From the NCBI GenBank assembly GCA_033032865.1, contig JAWHQI010000229.1:2999001-3063000 (forward strand): a stretch of 64,000 bases of DNA, given 5' to 3'. The stretch is from Dactylorhiza incarnata (lineage: Eukaryota; Streptophyta; Magnoliopsida; Asparagales; Orchidaceae). The translations under genes were made by a program, and so were the position numbers. Positions 20,303 through 30,906 of this stretch are shown here, in pieces (the first letter of the stretch is position 1; every line of letters begins with the position of its first letter). The notes beneath the pieces are model-generated. The model saw only the letters and a list, made by a program, of their open reading frames with translations, did no database searches and was not told the DNA's origin.

Positions 20303-20633
20303 CTTCTTCCCAGCTTCCCTGTAAAGCTGTAATCAAGCACAATTAATTCAAATATCACCATCATATTTATTTAATTATTGACCCCGTAATTTCTACTGAG
20401 ACAAAAATAAATTAAAGCAAAAACAAATCAAATACAATTAATATAATATGCTAAAATTATATAAAAAGATATATAGTTTTAAACAAAACCCCACTCAGGC
20501 CCCCCTCTCTCCTCCCTCTCTCTTTTAATTGTGGGCCCCACTCCCTCTCTCTTTCTCTCTCCTTATTGAACGATAGATATTAATTGGTTGGGCATTACAC
20601 CGATAAGACGATTTCGTTATATATTAGTATAGA

Positions 20634-20830
20634 TTTAAAATTTTGATATTTATCAAATGATTTTTAATTTGATTATTCTTAAATTAATAACTATAAATAT
20701 AAAATAAATAAATTAATATATATATAAAGTAATATATAAAACTATTCACGTATGTCCAAAAGTATACAATAACTATACAAAATTAAGAATATGTATAAAA
20801 GTGCACAACGTAATATTTTTATATAATTAT
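20634..20830. other. AT-rich spacer
   Basis: TATATA-rich DNA, no feature. It ends in ATTAT directly before the next LTR-like sequence. Confidence 0.4.
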
Positions 20831-22116
20831 TGTGCGGATCGCTCGGGGCCTCGGGAAGATCGGGCAATTTGACCGTCTTAGCCCGCTAGTGCCCAAACGT
20901 GCAAACAGATAAATGAGTCTCCTGAGAAGGCCGAGTCCAAGAGCTGATGACGTGGAATGCCCGCAATCGGGGTGAAAAAACCACGTGGTCGGAGCTGTGC
21001 CGGCCTAACCTTCACTATGCTCTGAGTTCTTCTACAGATTCGTTCCTGAGAGAGCGAGGGCGACAAGCCGCGCCTCGTTACAATGATGGAGGTGAGAGAG
21101 AGAGAGAGTTTGTTGCCTTGCTCCAAGGCGGGTTTGCCCCCCGAGTCAAATTTGACCGTCTTAGCCCGCTAGCGCCCGAACGTGTAAACAGATAAATGGG
21201 TCTCCTGAGAAGACCGAGTCCAAGAGATGATGACGTGAAAAACCCGCAATCGGGGTGAAAAACCACGCGGCCGGAGCTGTGTCGGCATAACCTTCACTAT
21301 GCTTTGAGTTCTTCTATAGATTCGTTCTTGAGAGAGCGAGGGCGATAAGCCGTGCCTCGTTACAATGATGGAGGTGAGAGAGAGTCTGTTGCCTTGCTCC
21401 AAGGCGGGTTTGCCCCCCGGGTCCAAGCTTCGTCTGTACCACTGCGAGCCTTTGGCTCCTCGATTGGTCTGCCAATAACGAGCTCCAAGTGATCTCCAAG
21501 CGATTTGCCAACAGCAAGTTCCAAGCCTCCAAGCGGTCTGCTGATAGCGGATTTCAAGCCTCCAAGCGGTCTGCTGATAGCGGGTTCCAAGCCTCCTAGC
21601 AGTATGCTGATAGCGAGTTCCAAGCCTCCAAGCGGTCTGCTGATAATGAGTTTCGAGTCTCCCAGCGGTCTGCTGATAGCGAGTTCCAAGTCTCCAATCT
21701 CTAGAGAGAGAGAGGAAGCTAGAGAGATAAAGAGAGACATGGAGAGAGAATCCCTCCTCCCAAAAGTAAAGGGATTAGTGAATAGAAGGGGTCCATTTAT
21801 ATGCTTTTGAAGGGGCGGTCCGGTAATTATACCCGCTAATTATTGGATCGGTCAATAACATCGCCCGGATTCTATTATGCGGATCACCAAATTCCTGGAA
21901 ATGACGACCCTACCCCCAAACCCCAAACGAGCATAGCCGGAAAGAGGAAACGACGCGCAGCCGCCGACCAAGATGGCGGTCGGGACGGAGGGCGGCCAGC
22001 CCGGCCACTGGCGGCCTTGCCCAAGGCCGGCGAGGCCTCGGGCGACGACGCCCTTGGCGGCTGCGGCCCGGCCACGGGCAGCGTTGCCCAAGGCCGGCGA
22101 GGCCTCAGGCGGCGAC
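20831..22116 (-). repeat. Third E-family LTR, fragment
   Basis: Plus-view start TGTGCGGATCGCTCGG. It then has the same block order as the E and F LTRs (ACCGTCTTAGC, GGGGTGAAAA-ACCACG, CGGAGCTGTGCCGG, AACCTTCACTATGC, GGGCGACAAGCCG). It holds an internal duplication of 283 bp (20868-21150, repeated from 21151), about six ~39 bp units (GGTCTGCTGATAGCG, 21480-21695) and a GC-rich tail. The expected CATCA end is missing: at 22117 a different LTR terminus begins, so it was cut by, or is target for, element C. Confidence 0.6.
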
Positions 22117-22330
22117 TGTAACACCCCAAAACCCTAACAAAGAAATCTGCTACTGGAGCTAGCGCTCGCTAGCGTTAGCGCCGGCGGTAGGTCTTTCCGT
22201 CGAGACAGTGAGGCAACCGTCGAGACCGTGATGCAACTGTCGAGACAGTGAGGCAACCATCGAGAGCTAGCGTTGGCGCTAGTATTAGCGTCGGCGGTAG
22301 CTTGCGATACAGATCCGTCATTTGAAATCA

Positions 22331-22590
22331 CGTCCGGAAGCAGGGGGCCATAATATCAAGCATTAAAATAGGCGGAAGCAGGGGGCCATAATATCAAGCA
22401 GTAAAATAGGCCGGAAGCAGGGGGCCATAATATCAAGCAGTAAAATAGGCCGGAAGCAGGGGCCATAATATCAAGCAGTAAAATAGGCCGAAAGCAGGGG
22501 GCCATAATATCAAGCAGTAAAATAGGCCGGAAGCAGGGGACCATAATATCAAGCAGTAAAATAGGCCGGAAGTAGGGGCCATAATAACAG
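22331..22590. repeat. 39 bp tandem array
   Basis: About 6.5 units of GGAAGCAGGGGGCCATAATA followed by TCAAGCAGTAAAATAGGCC. The unit is 13 codons long, so one minus frame stays open with a 13-residue repeat. The same unit recurs at 63790-64000. Not a CRISPR: there are no spacers. Confidence 0.85.
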
Positions 22591-22836
22591 GACCAGTGCG
22601 AGACTGGAGAAATGAAAATACTGAAAGTAGTAAATGCGGACCAGTGCGAGACTGGAGAAATGAAAATACTGAAAGCAGTAAATGCGGACTAGTGCGAGAC
22701 TGGAGAAATGAAAATACTGAAAGCAGTAAATACGGACCAGTGCGAGACTGGAGAAATGAAAATATTGAAAGCAGTAAATAAGGACCAGTGCGAGACTGGA
22801 GAAATGAAGGTACTGAAAGCAGTAAATAAATAAAGG
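22591..22836. repeat. 48 bp tandem array
   Basis: Five units beginning GACCAGTGCGAGACTGGAG and ending GCAGTAAATGCG. The unit is 16 codons, so a plus frame stays open with repeated RDWRNEN. It shares the GCAGTAAA tail with the 39 bp unit. I see no reason to call it a gene. Confidence 0.8.
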
Positions 22837-22962
22837 GTTAGTAGTCCAATCACTCCATAACAGGAGGCTTCAACGTCGACTCCGTTTGTAGGAGGAGGTT
22901 CTGCTTTCTCCCTGTTCATAGGGGTTCTACTCCGTTCCCAGGAGTTTATTTACGTTCCATGA

Positions 22963-23776
22963 TGTACAACCCCTATTCGGCAGACAAGAGCCAAGGGTGC
23001 CCGGCGAGTAGGCTGGCATCCCCTGGCGAGTAGAGCCAAGGGTGCCCGGCGAGTAGGATGACATCCCCTCGCGAGTAGAGCCAAGGGTGTCCGACGAGTA
23101 GGCTGGCACCCCCTGACGAGTAGAGCCAAGGGTGTCCGGCGAGTAGGCTGGCACCCTCTGGCGAGTAGATCCGACGGCGTCCGGCGAGTAGGCCGACCCC
23201 TCCAGGAGAGTGGACCCGTTTTCAGGCGAGACCAGGTCGGGAGAATTCGCCCAGGAAGATCTTTTGAGATAAAGTCCCCTGGATGCCCTTAGTGGTCTGC
23301 CCATAGCTCCTCAGAACAGCGGAGCCCGGCTATCAGCAGACCAACTTGGGGTGCGTTTAGCGGAAACGTAAAGCGGAACTACGCTATCCGCAAGCCATCC
23401 GGACCATTTTACCCTTATAAGAGTTTGCCTATAAATAGGACCCATTATGTCTCAGATCAGCACAGATCCACCCCCCTTTAGAGAGCCTGTGCTTTCTTCC
23501 TTGTGTTGTCTGAGACAGGCTCAGCTTCTGGTTTTCAGGAGGGGAAATCAAGTTAGATTTCCGGGTTAGTGGCGGGACCTCCTCGCTGCAGCCAGTGGGT
23601 CATTCTTAGGGAGCTACCTACCAACCGGTGAGGGTCAGTTCTTAGCTCGGAATACTTAGTTCTAGGGATCCGACGAAGAGAGAAGTAACTCAAGCTACTC
23701 CCCAAGTCTCGAACAAGTTAGACCGGTATCCGGGTTCCAACATTTTGCAAGTTGGACCGATATCCGGGTTCCAACA
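22963..23776 (+). repeat. 5' LTR of element A
   Basis: 814 bp, TGTACAACC...TCCAACA. U3 holds five 45 bp repeats (AGAGCCAAGGGTG...CGAGTAGG, about 22987-23190). A TATA box is at 23430-23438 (TATAAATAG). Confidence 0.92.
23430..23438 (+). promoter_or_regulatory. TATA box of element A
   Basis: TATAAATAG in the 5' LTR, with the same box at 36468-36476 in the 3' LTR. Transcription of the genomic RNA should start about 30 bp downstream. Confidence 0.65.
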
Positions 23777-23780
23777 TTTT

Positions 23781-23798
23781 TGGTGCGGTGAGCGTGGA
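23781..23798 (+). other. Primer binding site, tRNA-Phe
   Basis: TGGTGCGGTGAGCGTGGA begins four bases after the LTR. All 18 bases are complementary to the 3' end (CCA included) of plant cytosolic tRNA-Phe(GAA) as I know it. Confidence 0.8.
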
Positions 23799-23834
23799 CT
23801 GTAGCAAGAGAAGAAAATCTCATCTGACGATCCC

Positions 23835-25016
23835 ATGACTGAACGTGACGAGCTGGGAACCAGCTAGGGGAACTCACCGACCCTGGGCGAGTTCATGACC
23901 AAGAGTGTCTTCGAGCAGGGGATGAAGGCGATGGAGGATACCATCTGGAGGTTACTCACACCTCGCACCGAGGTGGGAGTATTCCCCCGTGTCGCAGCCG
24001 CCTCGCCCACGGAGGCGGGACCGAGTCAGCACCTCGGCATGGAGGCGCTCCTAGGGGAGGAAGACCAGCCGCTCCGCGCACGAGTGCTCTTTGCAAGCCC
24101 GACGGAGACTCGCCAGTCGGAGGGCGAGTATGACCGAGTTCGTCCCCTCCGCCAGCTCGACCCGCCTAGTCCGTTCTGCGAGTTGGTGCTGTCCGCCCCC
24201 ATCCCTGTAGGGTTCACAGAGCCCGCCATGAGTTTCTATTCCGGAAAAGATGATCCCGTCAAGCACCTGCAGTGGTTCGAAGATATGGTCTCCATCAAGC
24301 CGATGACGGACGCCTTCAAATGTCGGTTGTTCGCCATAACCTTCCAGGAAAAAGCCCGAGATTGGTTCCACCAATTACCAGCGGGAAGCATCTACGGGTT
24401 CGAGGACCTGCGCAGGAGTTATCTGCTTCGCTTCTCTATTTCCAAGAAGAGGAGGAAGGGTTCGGAAGACCTCTTCCTTATCAAACAAAGACCCCAGGAG
24501 ATGCTCGGGTCATATCTAGATCGCTTTCAGGAAGAAATCCTCCTAGTCCGGGAGGTCCCAGGGCACACCCTGATCTTGGCGTTTAAGTTGGGGCTGCAGC
24601 CGGGGTTCTTCAAGATGGAGATCACCCGCAATCCTACCCTATCGTTCGAGGAGTTGGTCGATCGGGCCGCGAGGCAGATCGAAGGGGAGGCAACCAGCCT
24701 GGAGTTCGTGGCCAAGTTAGCAAGGTTGGAGGGGGAGAGAAGGAAGGAGATGGAAGCGGCCGGCGCGAGTCCAAGAGGAGGAGTGAGCCGAGAAGGCGAG
24801 AAGAGGGAGGGTCCCGGGAGAACAGGGATCAGCGAGATCAGGAGAGGAGGTTCCAGGCCCCGCCTCGCCGGCCGGCCTGGAGACCTGCTGGAGGAGGCTA
24901 CCAAGGGAGACCGGGAGGGAGGTATTCCCCGGAGCGACGAGACCGTTGTCACTCCCCCGAGCGGAGGCAAGGTCAGTGGAGGCAAAACCAAACACCGCCC
25001 AGAGAAGCTAATGTGA
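23835..25016 (+). pseudogene. gag of element A
   Basis: The likely original start is ATG 23835, but codon 11 is TAG (23865-23867); the next in-frame ATG is 23895. The gag core (residues ~105-235 from 23895) contains KHLQWFEDMVSIKPM, EKARDWFHQLPAGS and YLDRFQEEILL, matching the retrotransposon gag family that packages element RNA. The frame closes with TGA at 25014-25016, whereas in element B gag reads straight into the knuckle and protease, so an indel near 25,000 is inferred. Confidence 0.85.
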
Positions 25017-28000
25017 TCAGGAGAGGACGAGGAAGAGGAAGAGGAGGAAAGCCGCGACAGCCTCGAGGTGGAGAAGAGCGTCGGGCGATGCCCTACTGCG
25101 ACTTCCATCAGTTGGAGGGCCACACGACGGACACGTGCCCTGAGTTCTTGGAGTTGAGGAGGGAAGCTGGAGGAGCCCGGGAAGGGCAGGAGAGGCGAGA
25201 AGGAGACATGTTGAGGATCGAAGGGGGAGGAGCCCCCGCCCCAAGGAGGTGTGAGGATAGGGGGGATCTGGGAGCTCATGGGGGGATAGGGGTCATCCAC
25301 GGAGGAGCAGGGTTGGAGGCGACCCGGAAGGGGAGCCTCAACGCCGTGTATCGGAAGAGCGTGACCTCTACCTCCCAGATTCCGCCACCGTCAGGAGAGA
25401 TCACTTTCTCGGAGGAAGACATGTTGGGGAACGAAAACCCTTTCTGCGACGCTGTGGTGATCAAGGCCGCGATAGAAAACTATACGGTCTCTCGCATCCT
25501 GGTGGATAACGGGAGCTCCATCAATGTCGTGTTCAAGAAAGCGTTTGATTCCATGAAGGTGGAAGAGAAGAGGGTTACCTCGACGGAAGGGACGCTCTTT
25601 GGATTTGCGGGAGAAAGAAAGGAAGTAGAGGGAGGTGTGGAGTTGGTGGTGACGCTGGGAGGAACCACCAAGTGCTGCAGGTTCGTCATCGTGGACGCCC
25701 CCAGCAGTTACAATGCCATCTTCGGCAGGCCGCTCATCAGCGCCTACAAGTGTGTGCCCTCCTCCTACCACCAGTGTCTTAAGTATAACCAAGGAGGTGT
25801 GCAGATCCAGATCCGAAGCGATCCCAATGTGGCAAGGCAGTGTTATCTTAACGTTGTCAACATGATCAGCTGGAAGGAGGAGGCAGAGGCGGTGGACCTG
25901 GTGATGGAGGAGATGGCGAGGCAGGAAGCGGCCGAAGAAGCAGAGGAGACGGCAAGGCTGGAGGCAGCCGAAGAAGTGGAGGAGAAGGAGATCCTAGCTG
26001 AAGGCGGGAGGCCGGGAAAGGTGAAGATCAGCATGGAGCTGGAAGAGGAAGACAAGGAGAAGATCATGTCCTGCATCCAGAGGAATGCGGACATCTTTGC
26101 GTGGAGCGCAGCCGATATGCCAGGCGTCGACGCGAACGTCGCCTGCCATCATCTCAACTTGGATAAAGGAGTCCACCCCATCCAACAGAAGAAGAGAGCA
26201 ACCACCACCACCCTAGCCGAGCCCATCAGGGAGGAGGTCAAGAAGCTGCTGGAAGCAGGGTTTGTGTCGGAGATCCAGTACCCAGGCTGGGTCTCCAATG
26301 TTGTAATGGTGAGGAAGGGAGAGGGGAAGTGGCGCATGTGTATCGACTTTTCTATCCTTAATAAAACTTGCCCCAAGGATTGTTACCCTTTGCCTAGAAT
26401 CGACAAGCTAGTAGACTCGGCCGTCGGATTCCCTGTCATGAGTTTTTTAGATGCTTTTTCTGGTTACCATCAAATCCGCATGCATCCACCCGACGTGAGC
26501 ACGTATCCTTCATTACCAACGACGGATGCTATTGTTATAAAATGATGCCATTCGGGCTTAAAAACGCAGGAGCAACCTATCGGCGCATGATGGACAGGGT
26601 GTTCAAAGAGCAAAAGGGGCGAAACTTGGAAGTATACGTCAACGATCTCATGGTGAAAAGCAAGAGCGTCGGGGAGCACCTCCATGACTTGGAGGAGACC
26701 TTTGCCACGCTGCGAAAGTATAAGATGAGACTAAATCCGGCCAAGTGCGGGTTTGGGGCTGGAAAGGGGAAGTTCTTGGGACACCTCTTGACTCCGGCTG
26801 GAGTAGAACCAAACCCGGACAAGGTGAAGGCGATCATGGAGATGGAAGCACCCAGGAACGTCAAGGAAGTCCAGCGCCTGACAGGTCGCCTAGCCGGGCT
26901 GAGCAGGTTCCTCTCCAGGGCAGGAGAGAAATGCTCACCTTTCTTCAAAACCCTCCGAGACAATAAAAAGTTCGAGTGGTCGGCAGAGTGTCAGGGAGCC
27001 TTCGAAATCCTAAAACTCCAGTTGGCCCGGGTACCCCTGTTACAAGGGCCTAGAGAGGGAGAGGACTTCTTCCTATACATAGGGGTGGGGTCGGAAGCGG
27101 TAAGCTCGGTCCTGGTCCGCGAGGAGGGGAAGCGCCAACTCCCCATTTACTACGTAAGTCGGGTCCTGCGGAAAGCAGAACTGCGGTACCCCATCCTGGA
27201 AAAATTGGCGTTTGCCTTGATTGTATCGGCGCGGAGACTCCGACCTTACTTCCAGGCCCACCCGATCAAGGTAGTGACCGACCACCCTCTCCGCAATGTA
27301 CTAGAAGGAGTAGAGCATTCTGGCAGGATGGCGAAGTGGTCAGTAGAACTTAACGAGTTCGACGTCACCTACGTGCCCCGACTAGCCATGAAGGCCCAAG
27401 CGGTGGCAGACTTCCTAGTCGACTATACCACAGAAGTAGGCAAGGAGGAGATACCCCAGCAGGTGGCGTGGGAAGTGTTCGTGGATGGAGCGTCGGGGAG
27501 GAACTAATGTGGAGGAGGCATCATCCTGATCAGCCCACAGGGCACCAGAATTGAGCAGGCCGTCAGCATTCGCTTCCCCGTTACCAACAATCAGGCAGAA
27601 TATGAGGCTGTAATCGCGGGGCTATGCCTAGCCTAGGAGTTGGGAATCCATGACATCAAGGTCCACTCCGACTCACTAGTGGCCACCTCCCAGATCCGAG
27701 GAGAGTTTGAAGCAAAAGAGCCGGTACTGCAACGCTACCTGGTAAAAGTCAAAGACTTGGTGGGCGTCTTCAAGTCATTCTCCATACAACACGTGCCAAG
27801 GGAGGAGAACGCCCGAGCGGACCGGCTGGCCAAATATGGCCCCCTGGTCGGGGAAGCAATCACCGAGGTATTTCAGCCTTCGATCGAGGAGGGAGAGGTG
27901 ATGGACATCGACCGACCCGCTTCGTGGATGGATCCCCTGGTCACCTTCTTGACCACAGGATGCTTGCCCGCGGAGGTTCAAGACAAGAGACGGTTCAGGT

Positions 28001-29177
28001 ACAAGTACGCTTATTGTTTACTAACTGACGGGGTGCTCTACAGGAAGACTCTATCCGGTCCCCTAGCCAGGTGCCTGTCCAAAGAGGAGGCCTCCCGGGT
28101 CTTGGAGGAGGTTCACGCAGGCGAGTGCGGCAGTCATTCGGGAAGCCGAACCCTGGAGGAGAGGGTACTCCGAGCGGGATACTTCTGACCCAACATCCGG
28201 AAAGACGCCGAAGAGTTCGCAAAGAGATGCTCAAAGTGCCAACTCTATGCCCCGCTCCAGTTACAGCCAGCCCAATGTCTCCGGTCAATCACCACCCCCT
28301 GTCCCTTAGCCATTTGGGGGATGGATCTGGTAGGACCATTCCCCCGGCAAGCGGGAAAAGGAGATACCTCCTGGTGAAGATCGATTATTTCTCCAAGTGG
28401 ATAGAGGTGAAGGCCCTGGAAAAAACAACCTCCCTTGTAGTGAAGAACTTCATTTGGGGGGAGATCGTGTGTAGACATGGCCTACCCCTCGCCATCGTCA
28501 CCGATAATGGCCCGCAATTCGCAAGCCTTGAGCTCACCGATTTCTGTAGTCAAATTGGCATCGATCTCCGCTTCGCTTCAGTTCATCACCCGCGAAGCAA
28601 CGGCCAGGTTGAAGCAGCCAACAAAGTCATCCTCGACCTGCTCAAGAAGAAGGTAGAAAACCTGAAGGGAAATTGGGTGGAGCAGCTCCCCTCGGTCCTC
28701 TGGGCCCCGAGGACCACCCCCACCACAGCAACCGGCGAAACACCATTCAAGCTATCGCACAGCTCGGAGGCTCTCATCCCGATAGAGTTCGAAGTCCGGA
28801 GTCCCAGGGTGGTAGCAGCAGAAGACGGGGATGAAGGGTGGAGACTCGAGAACGAAGGGGCGCAGCGACTCGCCTTGGATTTCGTGGAGGAACTTCGCAA
28901 CCAGGCCACGATCCGACAAGAAGAGATCAAGCGAAGGATGGCAAAGCACTTTGACAAGCAGGTCCGAGTCAAGCAGTTCACCAAGGGAGACCTGGTTCTC
29001 AAGAAGGTGGACGCCGCAGGAAGATCCGCCGCGGTGGGCAAACTTCATCCCAATTGGGAAGGCCCCTACATTGTGTTCGAGGTGTTGAGAACTGGCGGGT
29101 ACCGCCTGCAGAACGTTGAGGGAGAACTCTTAGGAAACACTTGGAGTGGAGACGACTTGAAGCGTTTCTACTCCTAG
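25013..29177 (+). pseudogene. protease-RT-RNaseH-RNaseH-integrase of element A
   Basis: Domains in order: knuckle-like YCDFHQLEGHTTDTC (about 25,098); protease LVDNGSSINVVF (about 25,500); RT (about 26,150-26,830) with CIDFSILNKTCPKDCYPLPR and MPFGLKNAGATY; first RNase H (about 27,060-27,400), which lacks its first catalytic Asp as is usual in Tat; second, archaeal-type RNase H (about 27,475-27,800) with VDGAS and AEYEA; integrase with zinc finger, GMDLVGPF, TDNGPQF and NGQVEAANK; and a GPY-type end (NWEGPYIVFEV). Lesions: frameshift near 26,495; RT motif YVND instead of YVDD (Asn codon 26641-26643); TAA 27505-27507; TAG 27634-27636; TGA 28186-28188; frameshift near 28,350. The product cannot act as a whole. 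Confidence 0.9.
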
Positions 29178-29279
29178 CATTAATGTAATACTTAGTCGAT
29201 CCTTGTTATGCTTAAAAATAATAACGATTTCCATGGCAAACTTATAACGCCTCACCACCTAGGAGAAAGACATCGAGCA
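29178..29279. other. Short spacer after pol of A
   Basis: Follows the TAG at the end of integrase and leads into the first 91 bp unit. Confidence 0.4.
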
Positions 29280-30470
29280 GTGAATTCTAAGTCCTCGAGA
29301 TGTGTTGTTGCCGTAGACCAGGCCGTAGCACTGGGCTCCTCCCCTGCATGCTGGCTACTTGCCCCATCGAGTGAGTTCTAAGTCCTCAAGATGTGTTGTT
29401 GCCGTAGACCAGGCCGTAGCACTGGGCTCCTCCCCTGCAGGCTGGCTACTTGCCCCCTCGAGTGAGTTCTAAGTCCTTGAGATGTGTTGTTGTCGTATAC
29501 CAGGTCGTAGCACTGGGCTCCTCCCCTACAGGCTGGCTACTTGCCCCCTCGAGTGAGTTCTAAGTCCTCGAGATGTGTTGTTGCCGTATACCAGGCCGTA
29601 GCACTGGGCTCCTCCCCTGCAGGCTGGCTACATGCCCCCTCGAGTGAGTTCTACGTCCTCGAGATGTGTTGTTGCCGTAGACCAGGCCGTAGCACTGGGC
29701 TCCTCCCCTGCAGGCTGGCTACTTGCCCCCTCGAGTGAGTTCTAAGTCCTCGAGATGTGTTGTTGTCGTAGACCAGGCCGTAGCACTGGGCTCCTCCCCT
29801 GCAGGCTGGCTACTTGCCCCCTCGAGTGAGTTCTAAGTCCTCGAGATGTGTTGTTGCCGTAGACCAGGCCGCAGCACTGGGCTCCTCCCCTGTAGGCCGG
29901 CTACTTGCCCCCTCGAGTGAGTTCTAAGTCCTCGAGATGTGTTGTTGCCGTAGACCAGGCCGTAGCACTGGGCTCCTCCCCTGCACGTAGGCTACTTGCC
30001 CCCTCGAATGAGTTCTAAGTCCTCGAGATGTGTTGTTGCCGTAGACCAGGCCGTAGCACTGGGCTCCTCCCCTGCAGGCCAGCTACTTGCCCCCTCGAGT
30101 GAGTTCTAAGTCCTCGATATGTGTTGTTGTCGTAGACCAGGCCATAGCACTGGGCTCCTCCCCTGCAGGCCGGCTACTTGCCCCCTCGAGTGAGTTCTAA
30201 GTCCTCGAGATGTGTTGTTGCCGTAGACCAGGCCGTAGCACTGGGCTCCTCCCCTGCAGGCCGGCTACTTGCCCCCTCGAGTGAGTTCTAAGTCCTCGAG
30301 ATGTGTTGTTGTCGTAGACCAGGCCGTAGCACTGGGCTCCTCCCCTGCAGGCTGGCTACTTGCCCCCTCGAGTGATTTCTAAGTCCTCGAGATGTGTTAT
30401 CGCCGTGGACCAAGCCGTAGCACTAGGCTCCTCCCCTACAGGCTGACTACTTGCCCCCTCGAGTGAGGGT
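29280..30470. repeat. 91 bp tandem array in element A
   Basis: About 13 units containing GAGTGAGTTCTAAGTCCTCG, AGATGTGTTGTTGCCGTAG and GGCTACTTGCCCCCTC. The step is 91 bp (for example 29462, 29553, 29644, 29735). It lies between pol and the antisense genes, the same slot as the arrays of B and E, but the sequence is unrelated to theirs. Confidence 0.9.
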
Positions 30471-30906
30471 TGTGCCCTATAGTGTACTAGAACCTTGTTA
30501 CCACTTCAGGGGAGGATGAACAGGTGGGCGAGGCGAGTGATATCAAAATCCCTCCGAGCCGAGCTCGACACCGCCGCCATCTTACCGCCTCGCAGGAAGT
30601 CCCAGTGCGAACGCGTGAGCAACCAGTGCGGCGAGTCTTCCGCCAGCCTCCTCGCGTTAATGGCCAGGGAATGGGGGCCTGGGCGCCGAATCTACAAAAG
30701 AACCCTCCTGTGCAAGCCACAGTCACGCGCGAGTACACCCTAAGGGCGAGTAGAAAATACGTATGCGTAAAAATTGATCCTAAGCATGAGCAACATAACC
30801 GCAGAATAAAATAAAGCAAAACGCATCGAGGCAAATACGAGGAGAAGGGCGAGTACACCCAAAATAAACACGCCAAGATAAGTTTATTGTTACAAAGCCA
30901 AAAGGG
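30471..30906. other. Spacer between array and antisense gene 1 of A
   Basis: No gene. It holds AATAAAATAAAG and similar A-rich stretches; on the minus strand it is the 3' flank of antisense gene 1. Confidence 0.4.

Larger units (their letters stand above)
19725..20633 (-). mobile_element. Helitron-like non-autonomous element (tentative)
   Basis: On the minus strand the segment begins TCTATACTAATATATAAC after an A (20633), which resembles plant Helitron 5' ends. Near the other end (about 19735-19751) is CCGTGCAATGTCACTCG, like a Helitron 3' hairpin, but the expected CTRR terminus is not clean. Inside are a 21-base G run (19750-19770), three 56 bp repeats (about 19798-19965) and a petA fragment. 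No Rep/helicase is present. Confidence 0.4.
22117..22962 (-). repeat. Left part of the putative C 3' LTR
   Basis: Starts TGTAACACCCC. It contains four short CGTCGAGACAGTGAGGCAAC units (about 22196-22265) between two GCTAGCG...GTCGGCGGTAG direct repeats, then the 39 and 48 bp arrays. Element A interrupts at 22963 and the sequence resumes at 36828 (TSD CATGA). Confidence 0.45.

Noticed and set aside
22356..22544. Possible CRISPR array (39 bp repeats)
   Set aside because: The units are contiguous with no variable spacers, in a plant nuclear context.
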